A stretch of DNA of 64,000 nt, from positions 71,275,611 through 71,339,610 of the forward strand of contig OV050030.1 in NCBI GenBank assembly GCA_920105625.2, in the 5' to 3' direction. Below the pieces are notes generated by a model that was given only the letters and a program-made list of their open reading frames with translations, was not told the DNA's origin and did no database searches. This document shows positions 31,978 to 43,476 of this stretch, one piece after another. Numbering within the stretch: position 1 is the stretch's first letter; each line of letters starts with the position of its first letter. The position numbers and the translations under genes are program-made. The stretch is from Clusia tigrina (lineage: Eukaryota > Arthropoda > Insecta > Diptera > Clusiidae).

Positions 31978-33423
31978 GTGCTTTTGGCCAGTTTGCTCAG
32001 CAACGTGTGCCGGGTTAAAGAATAAAAATTTGCATGGTTCAGAATGCTCTATTTTATCTTTGGGTCCTGGTCCTACAAATCAAAAAGATGGACACGCTCT
32101 AATCGTTTATTATCGTCCAGATGCGTTGGTTGTTTTAAAATGTTTACTCTTGCAGCGACGAAATCCAAAAAAATGGTCAGAGCTTTTGGATATGCAAAGC
32201 CATGAGGAGGAACGAGTAGGCACTGAGTTGTATGCGTAAGTCAAATACATATGTCCTGTTTACATTCATGGTTATTATGACACTTTCCTAGTGATGTAGA
32301 CAAACGAGTAGTTAGCTACCTCCACAAGTATTTCCTGCAACACCTAAAGAACATTGATAAAAAATCCAAAGATAACTATATTAGAGACTACGATACGGGC
32401 ATATGCCATCGCATTTGTGGAATTATTGAAACTAATTATATGTGCATACATTTGTCGACTGGTTTGGAGTTGAGCGGTATCTACTATACCGCCTGTATGA
32501 TGGAACATGCTTGCAAACCAAATTGTTACTTTCAATTTGACCACAGCAATGGTTTTAGGATCACGGCTATTAGGGGCAGAGACATAAAGAAAGGAGAACA
32601 TCTCAAAATCATGTATTCAAATATGCTGTGGGGCACACAGATGCGACAATTCAATGCAAGTGCGATCGATGCTCTAATGCCACAGAGTATGGCACCTACT
32701 TCAGTGGATTCTTATGTGTGGCTGATGTTGGGACCGATTGTGGCGGTATACAACTGCCGAAAGATCCTCTTAACGTTAAAATAACTGAATGGGCTTGCAA
32801 TAAATGCAACATAATCATAAGCGGAGAACAGGTAATGTTTTGTTTTAGCGGAGGTTGCCTGAGAACTTTTAATTTTAAATTATTTATTTCAGGTTCGCTT
32901 TTTACTTACTCAAATGGCCGATGAAGTGGACAATCTTCTGGCACGTAAACCAACTGTTGAGCAATTGGAAGCGCTTATTGAAAAGTTGTCCACATTTTTG
33001 CATCCAAATCACTACCACATGTTTAATTTGAAGCACTCATTGATACAGTTATACGGCACCGAAACAGGCTATAAGATATTAAGCGATACTTTATTAGCTA
33101 AAAAGTTACAAATGTGTGATGAACTTTATGATGTTTGCCGAAAATTGGATCCCGAAACTATACGACTTGCTATTTATGTGAGTATAATATTGTATGAAAT
33201 GCACAACGTTGTTGTGGAGAGTGGAAAACGCATACTCATTAAATCAGAGAAAACTACAGCAGATGAAGAAAAGGCCAAAGCAGAATTTTCATTAGCGCGA
33301 GAATACTTACTTAAAGCCGCCAAATTATTGGAAAAAGAATTAGATAATACCATTGGCAATCAGCTAAAAGATACTATATCGAAATGCATCGACAAATTGG
33401 ATAAGATGATAGAGAAAGAATAA
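31978..33423 (+). CDS. SET/MYND (SmydA-like) protein, 5'-incomplete, frameshifted
   Basis: Three exons with GT-AG borders: 31978-32235, 32292-32831 and 32893-33423. Exon 1 opens inside a MYND zinc finger (CFWPVCSATCAGL ... HGSEC), so the first Cys pairs must be in an upstream exon not found here. Exon 2 has the SET core (MEHACKPNCYFQFD, equivalent to the NHSCxPN motif) and a post-SET Cys cluster (CKCDRCSNATEYGTYFS). Exon 3 has the helical C-terminal domain (LHPNHYHMFNLKHSLIQLYG). This is the arthropod SMYD-A/msta-type family of putative lysine methyltransferases. Between WGTQMRQ (~32640) and CKCDRC there is a frameshift and a missing linker of about eight residues, so the copy is either a pseudogene or mis-assembled. 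Elsewhere the frame is clean. Confidence 0.75.
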
Positions 33424-34083
33424 ACAGCACTTTTACATATTAAAAGCAAGGCGATGTTATAATGGATGACAAACCGTCGGGTCGCCCAATTACCACTAAG
33501 ACACGATGGTGGTAATTCAGTTCAATTTGATGACCGAAGTTATAAAAGCGGTAAAAATTTGCAAAAGCGCTGATTTATGGAGCGAAAGCAGAAAACAAAT
33601 TTTTTTTAGTACATATATACTACTTATATTTATATGCATAATTGTATATTTAATTTTTGCTTTGTATAAAATTGTGTATGATTTTATTCCAGTTTTTATA
33701 ATTGAAATAACTTTTTGTTTTACTTGTTATAAACTATAAAAAAAATTAAAAAACCTAGTACACTGAAAGGATCTTCGCTCTAATTTTAATGTTAATTTAA
33801 CTAAAAATAAAACAAATTATATGCAAAAAATCAGCAACTTTGAGTATTTGACTTTCCTTATACTAGTATGGATATTACAAGCTAAGTTTCTACCCCCTGC
33901 TGATAGTCACGGGTGTTCCATCGGAATTAGATGCGTCGACCCAGCAACGCTTACAAGCTGAACTACCCACAGTTGTGTGCTCCTGCTGGAGCATTTGCGA
34001 TCAGACGGCGAAGGGTAGAGTACGTTGGGCAACGGCAATGAATCAATTTCGGTAAGTCACCATAAGATTGGTCAGAAACCTGG
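33424..34083. other. AT-rich spacer, no gene seen
   Basis: Downstream flank of the SET/MYND gene. It has AT-rich sequence with AATAAA-like signals but no recognisable domain. The last ~200 bases are GC-richer and lead into an LTR fragment. Confidence 0.5.
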
Positions 34084-34432
34084 TTGGGTTGATTGAGGGC
34101 AATTTCACCGAAACACGTTTGTTACCACTCCATTCATTTGTGGAATCATTGACTGCCATTTATTAAAAGATTGTAGAATTTAAAGAATTTTAATATATTA
34201 ATTATAGCGATTATATCGCTTATCAAACCGGAAAATCCATTTTAAATTTTTCGGTGCATTGGCCGGTTGCACTTAATCAAGGCTAACCGGTCCAACCCAT
34301 TCTGACTAATTGCACGCGACTGCCGTATGATGCTTTCGGGCGAAAGTCTCACAGCGACTGGACGGAGAATTTGCTCGCGCCAGCAAATGATTAGACCAAA
34401 ACACCAGATACCGGCTGTACACCCCTACCTTC
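34084..34432 (+). repeat. BEL LTR fragment lacking U3 and the internal module
   Basis: Matches 3001-3240 and 4006-4117 of the first BEL LTR. The match begins just after the TATA box position and skips the ~765-bp repeat module with a CACG microhomology at the join. The end TACACCCCTACC is shared. Confidence 0.8.
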
Positions 34433-35484
34433 TTAACACCAACCGTCCCCGACTGTGTAGCTTGATTGAATACCAAGCCTGGCTACACGCCAGTTGTAGA
34501 TGAATCCACCAATTTTTACGCTTTATAGGGCTTATGTTTTGACGGCGTATGTAGCGATCGCTCTGTCTTTTGTGCTTTGTGTGTTGGCGTCTGTCGTTGA
34601 ATTGTTGTTTTTCTTGCGGCGCTTAATTAGTGTAGTAGGTCGGTTGTCCTATCTTGAGTATTAGCCGCGCGTTGTTGTCTGTCGTGCAATCACCTCTGGT
34701 GTATGAAGAAGTTTTTGTTGTAGATCTCGTGCCGTTCAATATTCTCTTCTTCGGTGCGTTGTGTTTGTTGGTACGTTTTCTTATCGTTACACAAGGTTTT
34801 CTTTATGATAATTAAGTGGCTTAGCTATTGCAACTGGTATAATAGTTTGTTGTTTTCTGCACTCCTGTCTTTGTTTACGCTTTGTTGCTGTAATTAACAC
34901 GGAGACGTTTACTTTTTGGTTAATTGTCAAATATGTGGGATATCGGGGTTGATTGTTCACTTTATATTTTGTTGGTAGGTCTCCGTACTATGGTGTTTAT
35001 TCGTAGTAGTTGGAGTATATTGATGCTGGTATGGCCTTCTGTGTGGGGCACATGTCTTTGGGTGGCTTGTGAAAAGTGCTGTGCGTGCGGAAAATATTTA
35101 CCAGTCTTTTCCGCCTTAACAAATTTGAGAGCGTGTTCATCCAAAAAAACACACGATATTTTTAGTTTAGAGTGCACATTTTTTCCGACGTCGCAAAGGT
35201 GAAAGGCTGATGGTCGCTTCTCAGATTCTGCACGACGCGCACGATGGACAATATCTTCCGTTCGTTGATGGCAAAATTTTCTTCTGCTGAGTCTCGCCTC
35301 CGGAAGATAATGGATTACGCGGTAATCAATGAGGTTTAGTATGGTTTTGTAAAGTCTTGGTAAAAGAGTAGTACCTATTCTGAAGCCAATATCCTCTTGA
35401 CGCGCGGATGCAGGCTACTAGTGCCTCACTATTCGACGCAATTACCTCGACGGAACTACTGTGTAACCGAATAATATATATGTA
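34433..35484. other. unassigned sequence
   Basis: No recognised gene. The longest frames (34924-35202 plus, 34962-35177 minus) show no motif I know. It may be the 5' region of the LINE relic that follows, but nothing ties it to that firmly. Confidence 0.4.
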
Positions 35485-35711
35485 TGGGCAGGAAGGAATG
35501 GTTTGTGTCTTAATCCGGCTAAATCTAAGTGTTTGGTGATCTACAAGAAACACATCGTAACCGCGGGCCTCCCTGGGATATTTATGCATTCATCGGCAAT
35601 TAATTATGTAAATGTGATTAAAAATTTGAGGGTCATATTTGATGGTGCTCTATCGTGGAATAATCATATTGCAGTAACGGTTGGTAAAGTCTTTGGTATG
35701 CTACGATCCCT
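35485..35711 (+). mobile_element. older LINE relic, part 1 (RT thumb)
   Basis: Reads GLCLNPAKSKCLVIYK, then NVIKNLRVIFDGALSWNNH, typical of LINE RT thumb. It stops at ATGGGCTACG (35712-35721), the target duplication of the LOA-like LINE, and resumes at 40967. Confidence 0.75.
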
Positions 35712-35932
35712 ATGGGCTACGTCCGTGTTGGATTTGCCTGACATCCCATCGGACGCGTCCCCAGGTGGCGGATAGGGGGACCTTTGGTAGGCAAATGACA
35801 TTACTTCTGAACCTCTTAGGAGGGGCGGGAGTTATGGCTGTCTGTCTATCACAATTATGGTATAGAGAATGGGTACCATCCGCGGACCAAACTGGCTAGG
35901 GAGGAGTCCCGAACAAAAACCACTGTCTGGCG

Positions 35933-37191
35933 ATGGACAACAAAAGATTTAGTACTCCAGGTGGAACCCACGTATGTGGAAATCCACCCGCTTCGGCGGC
36001 AGGGGCACGGATTCTGGAGGTCCCAACCATCGCTAAAGTCTCTCGCCTTTATCAGCGAGAGCGCATCCTGGAGGAGACGGGGATTGTAACCGCAATCTCT
36101 TCTTCTTCAGAGACGGACGAACGTACCCTGGATCCAGAGGGCCTGCGTCGGGAAGTCACCACAGTGGCGGAACGGCCTACCAATGGTTCTGGGTAACGCG
36201 AACTCAAGCGAGGAGACAGAGAAAGAAGCGGCTTGATAGGCTCGTGCAGGAGAAATCCTCACGTGGCTCTGCCGGCCCTTCTGTGTCGACTCCCTCCAAA
36301 AGGCCCAGGTCGGCGGAAGTGACACCCACGGAAGCCACCGAGCCTGCGGAGGGATTGACCGCTCCGAAAGCTCGCTCGCGAGGTAAGCGGCGGAAGATTG
36401 TTGCTGAAAACAGCATTCCTACCTGCCCTGCAGCTGTTCCTGCTGGTGGCGCCACGACCCCAAAGAGTACGAGCGAAACCTCGGTGGCGGCTAATGTGGC
36501 AGGGAAGAATGTTGCAAATAAGCTGCAACTTGCCCAGCCCCTCGTATCCAGCAAAACCATCTGCCCGGCGAAATCTCTGCCAGTGGCGGGTGGTGAGCTG
36601 GACTTTCGCCCAAGCACTTCCAAAGGTGCAGCCAAGCCATCGTACAGCGAGAAGGCTAACGGCCCGCAACCAATGGCGGTGATTGGGAAGCTGGGGCCTG
36701 ACCATCAGCTAACTGATGCAGAAATAAAACACTGCAAAGGTCATCTGATGCGTCGCGTCATTGCCTCCGGTCCTGAAGCTAATGCGAGGGGCTATGAGAC
36801 AAAGGACGGCACTCTACAGGTGTCGTGCGCGTCTCAGGCCAACTTTGATTGGCTCAGGGGTGCAGTCAAGGACGTGCCCCCCGTGGGGACCACTCGCTTC
36901 GCGGTCTATAGCGAAACAGGCGTGTCCCTCAGGAAGGCCATCTGCTGGATTCTGGATCCCGATCTGACGACCACAGATGTCCTTTCTTGTCTGCGTGCTC
37001 AGAACCCTGGCATCAACACGAGGCTTTGGAGAGTTCTTTCGCACACCAGGGGTAGCAACCGGGATGGTAAAGAAGGTGCTAGTCTTGTGGTGCGAGTGGA
37101 TGAGGCCACTGTTGATGTCATGGTTTCTCGGTACCGGAGCCGTCTGAGTCTCTTCTTTGGGACTGTGACCTTTCATGTCTTTCCCAGATGA
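35933..37191 (+). pseudogene. LOA-like ORF1 with DUF4780-like domain (one frameshift)
   Basis: 35933-36196 gives an N-terminal part (MDNKRFSTPGG). A frameshift near 36190 leads into a basic stretch (RTQARRQRKKRLDRLV) and the open frame 36244-37191. After a Lys/Arg-rich linker (KARSRGKRRK) residues ~190-315 form a domain reading GTLQVSCASQANFDWLRGAV and NTRLWRVLSH, which resembles DUF4780, known from insect LINE ORF1s. No zinc knuckle. It stops at 37189-37191, overlapping the ORF2 start. Confidence 0.75.
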
Positions 37192-38999
37192 GTGGCTCGT
37201 ACGAGTCTCGTAGCTATCGTCCTTTGACGGTAACGCAGATCAACTTGCAGCATTCTAAAGCCGCTACTGTACTCCTAAGTAGACGACTCACCCAGCTGCA
37301 CACATCACCTCACATAACAACAGTACAAGAGCCCTGGGTCTTTAGGGGTCGCCTCTGTGGCCTTGGCTTGTTGAAAGGGGCCACGATATTATATGACAGA
37401 AACTCGATTAGACCTAGAGTCGGTCTTATAATATCATCCCATCTCGCAGCGACCTGCCTTGACGCATTCTGTTGTCAGGATCTGGTTGCGGCAGAGATTA
37501 GTTTTAAGAGTATGCACGGATGGTCGAGGTTTGTGATTGCATCTGCTTACTTTCCTTACGATGCTTTGGAGGCGCCACCACCTGGGAAGGTCGCTACTCT
37601 CGTAGGGTTCTGTGAGCGGCGCAGTCTTGGTCTGGTTCTTAGCTGCGATGCTAATGCCCAGCGTACGATCTGGGGCAGCAGCAAGTGCAATGAGCGGGGC
37701 TCTCGACTTTTCGAGTATATTGCCTCCTCCAGCCTGAACATCCACAATGTAGGCAGGCAGCCTACTTTTGTGACTACGAGAAGGCAGGAGGTAATTGACG
37801 TCACCCTGTCAAATCCAAGACTGGGGTGGTCGATCAACAACTGTATGGTCCTCGCCGAAGACTCGTGCTCGGACCACAGATACATTGAGTTTCAGTGTGG
37901 CGAGCGGGCGCAGATGCCATTGCCCACCAGAAACCCAAGAAAAACAGACTGGCCGAAGTTCAGGGAGGCACTGCGTAGCAATCACGTGACGCCAATGAGA
38001 CTTCGCAAGGAGCAGAACGTTGAGGCGGTTGTTGAGCATCTCAACACCGCTCTTACAAACAGCTTCGAGCTAGCCTGCCCAATTAGACCTCCTCTTAGCC
38101 GGACTCCTGTTCCATGGTGGAACCGAGAGCTTCAGGTGCTGAGGCGTGAGTGTAGAAAATTCCTCAACCGGGCCCTCAAGACGAATCTTGACGAGGACTG
38201 GGAACGATATCGACGTGTTCAGAGGGACTGCAAGAAGCTAATTCGGGACTCGAAAAGGACTTCTTTTAGAGACTTCTGCAGTGATATCGAATCCCTGAGT
38301 GACACGGCAAAACTGGTGAAAGTCCTGAAAAAGGACCAAACCGCTAAGCTGGGGTCGCTCAGGAAAACTGATGGCTCCTATACGGAGAGGCAAAGTGAGA
38401 CACTCAGCTTGCTGTTGGAGTCACACTTTCCAGGAAATCAGGTAAGCATAGCCCGTCAACAACCACCTTTGGTCGGAAATGTTGTCAGGGCAGCTGCGCC
38501 CTCTCGACATGATTGGTATGTCGCCAGAACTGTGGCGAATGAGACTGCTATTGGATTTGCTATCAAATCCTTTGACAACTTCAAGTCGCCCGGACTGGAT
38601 GGCATATATCCGATTGTGTTGAAGGAAGGCATTGAGCTGGTGATGGCAGCACTGAAGAAGATCTTCACTGCATGTCTCGCACTGGCCTATGTACAACGCT
38701 CTTGGAGGATGGTGAGGGTTGCCATCATTCCTAAGGTTGAAAGAGACGACTACACCAATCCCAAGAGCTTCAGACCTATTAGTATGACCTCGTTCATGCT
38801 AAAAAGTTTAGAACGGCTGGTGGAGCTTCGCATGCGTAGGGAGTCTCTGAAGACGCATCCACTGTCTCCATTTCAGCATGCCTATCAAAGCGGAAAATCC
38901 TGCGAGACGGCTCTGCAAAACCTTGTTGGAAGGATAGAGCGAGCCATCGACAGGAAAGAATACGCAATAGGCGTCATAGGACATAGAGGGTGCGTTTGA
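37188..38999 (+). pseudogene. LOA-like ORF2 part 1: endonuclease and RT fingers
   Basis: Starts at the ATG of an ATGA overlap with the ORF1 stop. The endonuclease covers residues ~10-240 (INLQHSKAA, TVQEPWVF, LSCDANAQRTIWGS, SDHRYIEFQC). RT begins near residue 450 (FKSPGLDGIYPIVLKEG, SFRPISMTSFMLKSLERL, HAYQSGKSCETAL). A one-base change near 38980 breaks the frame just before the DIEGAFDNA block. Confidence 0.9.
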
Positions 39000-40875
39000 C
39001 AATGCTACTTTCGACAGTATGTGCGGCTCTGCTAGGCGGCATGGCGTAGACCGGGTCCTAGTAAACTGGATACGTTCAATGCTGGCCCAGAGAATCATAA
39101 CGGTGCGGGCGGAGGAAGATTTGATGGTGTCGTCTGGGGTTAATAGAGGCTGTCCCCAAGGTGGGGTACTGTCTCCATTGCTCTGGTGCATGGTAATCGA
39201 TCCCCAACCTCACGCCATTAATGACTCGGGGGTATACGCTCAGGCATATGCGGATGATGTTGGCTGTCTTGTGACAGGTCCATCCCTTATGATTGTCTGC
39301 AGAAGGGTGCAGAGAACTCTGGATATGATTGACACTTGGTGCAGTGCGAATGGGCTATCGGTTAATCCTGTCAAGACTGGTATTGTCCTCTTTACCAGAA
39401 GGAGAAAGCTTGATGGACTTATTCTGCCTACATTTAAAGGAGTCACTGTCCAGCTATCCAAGGAAATCAAATATCTTGGAGTCATCCTTGATAACAAACT
39501 TCTTTGGAAAACACATGTCGAACTGAAGACATCCAAAGCACTGTCAGTTTTTTGGCAGTGTAAGGGTATATTTGGTAAGACATGGGGTCTTTCCCCTAGT
39601 AAGGTCCTATGGATCTATACAGCTTTGGTAAGACCTATTATCACATATGCATCGATGGTTTGGATGAGCAGACTTTCTCTTGTAGGGGTCAAAAAAGCTC
39701 TATCAAAACTACAACGTGCTGTGGCCATATGTTGGACCGGAGCATTTCCGACTACTCCAGGCCCGGCACTTGATGCTTTGGTGAATCTCCCGCCACTAGA
39801 TGTCTTCATCCGCGGAGAGGCCATTAAGGCCATCTGCAGAGTGAAACATAGTGGCCACTGGTATGGGGTGTGCTCGATGTTGGACGACGGCGCAGGCACT
39901 GACATCGATTCTGCAATCCTGTCTATGCCCCCGGACTCCATGTCGTTAACCGTCATACTAGAAAAGCGGCACAATGTGTTGCTGCCAGAGGCTCGTTCAT
40001 GGTTAGATCCCGAGAACGAGCCCGGCAAACACTGCTGCCGTATTTTCACTGATGGCTGCAGGACTGAAGAGGGTTCAGGTTCTGGTGTCTTCGTGGAATC
40101 CTGTGGGACCCATCGGTTCTTTGCCCTTGGTCTGCATGCGTCTGTGTTTCAGGCGGAGGTGTATGCGATACTTGAGGCGATGGACTTTGTTGTGGAAAAC
40201 AGGTGGAAAGGCAAATCTATTTGTGTCTGCAGTGACAGCCAAGCTGCGCTCATGGCCTTGGATAGTCCGATCACCACTTCCACGATAGTCAGGTCCTGCA
40301 AATCCAGGCTAAATTGTGTTGGAAAACATAATAGTCTGACGTTGACTTGGGTCCCGGGACACGCTGGCATTGCGGGTAACGAGACCTCTGACTCCTTGGC
40401 CAGGATGGGCTCTGAGGCTGTTTTTATTGGCCCTGAGCCTGTTCTGCCACTCCCTTCCGCTGCCATCAAAGCCACTGCAAACAAGTGGGTTGTTTCGACC
40501 CACAAGCGAGCATGGCGGGCTGAGAGAGGCTGCGGATGGACGAAAATTATGCTACCTGCTATCTCTGACCGATGGTCACGGTTCCTTCTATCTTTAGGTA
40601 GGAGGGACTGCAGGCTGTTGGTTGGCGTGATGACAGGGCACTTTCTATGGGCTAGGCACATGGAAAGGATTGGCATATCAGACAGTGCGCTGTGCCCAGC
40701 CTGTGGAGAGGAAGACGAGACGGCGGACCATTTTCTTTGCGTCTGCCCTGCCTTTGCTCGAATCAGGTTCGGGATTTTTGGCACTGATGTGCTGAGGAGT
40801 AACCAGCTTGGCTCCTTGGCACCACAGGATCTACTTCTACTTCTTCGGAGGTCGGGTAGATTTAAAGCAGAGTAA
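38981..40875 (+). pseudogene. LOA-like ORF2 part 2: RT palm, RNase H, Cys-His motif
   Basis: The frame picks up at DIEGAFDNA (~38981) and stays open to 40875; the ATG at 39019 is internal. RT motifs are GCPQGGVLSPLLW, the catalytic AYADDVG (39244-39267) and EIKYLGVILDNKLLW. RNase H follows with FTDGCRTEEGSGSGV, EVYAILEAMD, CSDSQAAL and VPGHAGIAGNETSD, all four acidic residues present. The end has CPACGEEDETADHFLCVC. It would be an active-looking polymerase if joined to part 1. Confidence 0.9.
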
Positions 40876-40976
40876 AAGGGAACCTTAAGTGCAGTACAAT
40901 GGATATATACTCTGTCTAAGTGCGGCGCTTACTAGATTGTTCCGACAAAAAAAAAAAAAAAAAAAAATGGGCTACG

Positions 40977-41785
40977 CAATATTTTACGCCTTTCAGGATT
41001 AGAATGATACTAGCCAAGTCCTACCTTCTCCCAACTATGTTGTATGGTTTTGAAATATTTGGGAATTGTGATGCAGTATGTAAACGAAAACTCAATGTGT
41101 TATTTAACACTATAACGAGGTACATTTATGGTTTAAATCGAAGAGATCATGTGTCTGGGCGCGCAATAGGACTTTTTCACATCACATTCGATCAGCTTCT
41201 TGACACTTGAAGTATTCTATTGTCGCATAAGATTATTTGCACTCAGGAGCCTCCATATTTGTTTAGGCGCCTTAAATTTACTTGCTCTGGCCGTTCTAAT
41301 CGGCTTGTCCCGTTGAGACATTCCTCACTTATGTCTGATCGTCAATTTTCGTTAATGCTGTGAAACTTTGGAATTCACTGTGTGTACGGATTCAAGGTAT
41401 TGGCAATGCTAATCTATTCAAAATTGAGCTTAATAAACACTTCCAGGAGCAATGAATTTATGAGCTGTATTGGGTTGCGCTATGGATTGTGTGTGACCGC
41501 GTACACTGTTTATATGTATGCATCCTTTTGTGACTAATAACAAATTTAAAGCTGTACATTTTTATTGATTCAAAGCTGTTTTGTATTGATGATTTGAAAG
41601 ATGAATTGTTGAAATTCATATTGTAATGTTCTGTTTTTGTACTCTGTGAGCTATTGTATTATATAGTATAAGTTAACTTATGTCCGGATTATTGTACTAA
41701 ATGTATCATTTCATGTCATTGGGACAATCTTACAAGGTTTTGCCTTAATGTCCCAAGGTGAACGTAAATTAATAATAAATAAAGC
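40977..41785 (+). mobile_element. older LINE relic, part 2 (RT C-terminus and 3' UTR)
   Basis: Resumes the LINE split at 35711: LAKSYLLPTMLYGFEIFG, then RDHVSGRAIGLF, frames broken after 41210. Near the end a VKLWNSL-type motif and an AATAATAAATAAA tail (~41770) mark the 3' end. I cannot place its clade firmly (CR1- or Kiri-like). Confidence 0.7.
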
Positions 41786-41789
41786 GGTT

Positions 41790-41935
41790 TGGTGATCTGG
41801 GCATATTCTTTAATGAAGTTTCGATAGTATAGTTTCAATCCAAAGAAGGATGTGAGGTTTCTCAAACTTTGTGTTTCATTCAACTCTACTATACCATTTA
41901 CCAAGCCTGAAGTAGTCTGTAATCCCTCCATGGAG
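41790..41935 (-). mobile_element. gypsy RT fragment
   Basis: Reads LRNLTSFFGLKLYYRNFI and KEYAQITKPLY on the minus strand, the conserved RT-RNase H connection of Ty3/gypsy elements. Only ~150 bases survive. Confidence 0.7.
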
Positions 41936-41939
41936 ACGA

Positions 41940-43468
41940 TGACGCCAAAAAGCTAGGTTGAGACAAATTCTGACTTATCTTTTGTGGCACGCAAATTAAT
42001 GTCACACAGCGTACCACGATCCATACATACAGCATTTCACCATATACATGTGGCAGCCCTTCCAGATCTCCCCCCGCAGCACGACATTTATTGCAGGTGT
42101 GCGTTTGCCAGTTCATCAGCTATTTCATTCCCCCCGTATACCGCATCCCTGAATCCAAATAAGTTAAAAAAATGCTACCTTGTTACTGAATTATTTCTTG
42201 GATAATCTTTGAACTGGCATAATGTATTTTCTGTAGCCTTCAGTGCAGCCTGATTACCACTAAATAGTCTAATTTGCTTTCGGCCCATTTCTTTCCTATT
42301 GGCCAGTCCGTTACCTTCAGTATCGCAATCACTTTCAATTGGAAGCATCTGACATTTTCATTCAGATGCCAGTCATCCCAGTTCCCATTTCATTTTTGGA
42401 TCCGTCCGTGAAGGCACTTTTCAGAAGTAATTCTGAATCGCTTGATTGTTTCCTTGTTGCGAACGTGACGTTGTACTTTCGTCCAAAACTCTAGGTAAGA
42501 GTTTATCCTTCGGTGCCAGAGACAGCGGGTATTGCTCTGACAGCCTCTTGAACATCTCTCTATGCCCAAATGTTTCTCGTCGTGCCAATATGCATATGAA
42601 TATAACCGACATATCGGTTTCATCGTCTCCTGTTGAATCAAGAGATCCAGTGATGGCAAGTTCAAACAACCATTTAGATAGTCAGAAGGTGTACTCATAG
42701 CGTCGGTAATGCTCAAGCAAATATTTCTCAACAAACTGTTTGACCCCAAACATGTGGACTTAACCCCAGTTCTGCGTTACCAGACTACAGCAGACAAAAT
42801 TATTGGCCACATCAGTGCTATACAGTCAAAATACACCAGCTGGTTTCAGACACCAAATGCTCTTCAGAACTGCTCAAATACCTTATATGTCCGAATAACC
42901 TACAGCTCAGCATGGTTCTGCCAAGTAAGCTTCCTATCCAGAACGACTCCTAAAAATTTCACTTCCATAGAAATACTGATATTTACACCTTTTATTACTG
43001 GTAGATTAAACCCTACCAGGTCGTATAAACAATAACACAGTTGTCTTACTCGAATTAATAGTAAGTCCCTAAAGTGCATCACTCAGCATTCTTGTCCAGA
43101 ATTCCCTGTAAGTTTGCACTTACAGTTCTAAGAGACTTTCCAGATACAATATCATACGCATATGTTTGGATGTTTATTTCGTCAGAAGAGAGTCCACCAC
43201 AAAACACTACAGAAGAGGAGATACTACCACACCCTGAGGGCACCATCGAGTAACTTCGGCCACGTTGCAATTGTCGTTTGTCTCTCCAACGGTTAACAGC
43301 CTCTTTGATAACAGTTTCGTCTATCCCATGTCTTCCAGCAGCCGAGCACATAGAGTCCAAGGTGGCATTATCAAATACTCCCTCAATATCCACAAATACT
43401 CCCATTATGTATTCACCACTTTCTAGCACTATTTCAATCTAGATCAAGCAGAGGTGACTTGTATGATT
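41940..43468 (-). mobile_element. LOA-like LINE fragment, decayed
   Basis: Minus-strand pieces parallel ORF2 of the LINE at 35722. 43079-43429 reads GVFVDIEGVFDNATLDSMC, 42900-43080 reads EVKFLGVVLDRKLTWQNH, and 42390-42750 reads LNGCLNLPSLDLLIQQE. RNase H is not clear. The catalytic YADD is altered to YAYD (QTYAYDIV). A hAT element interrupts it at 43477. Confidence 0.8.
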
Positions 43469-43476
43469 CCACACTG

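Larger units (their letters stand above)
35722..40966 (+). mobile_element. LOA-like LINE, near full length
   Basis: 10-bp target duplication ATGGGCTACG at 35712-35721 and 40967-40976, A-tail at 40947-40966, ORF1 and ORF2 overlapping by ATGA. ORF2 carries endonuclease, RT, RNase H and a terminal Cys-His motif. RNase H plus the absence of zinc knuckles in ORF1 points to the LOA/Outcast group rather than Jockey. It carries one frameshift in ORF1 and one in ORF2. Confidence 0.85.

Noticed and set aside
33440..33520. tRNA-like short GC-rich patch
   Set aside because: No cloverleaf or conserved B box could be built by eye.
36204..36705. Overlapping minus-strand open frames over LOA-like ORF1
   Set aside because: Shadows of a GC-rich coding region; ORF1 on the plus strand shows the real domain.
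40149..40784. 211-codon minus-strand open frame (repeated at 53629-54264)
   Set aside because: Antisense shadow of the LINE RNase H region; conserved only because the sense strand is.
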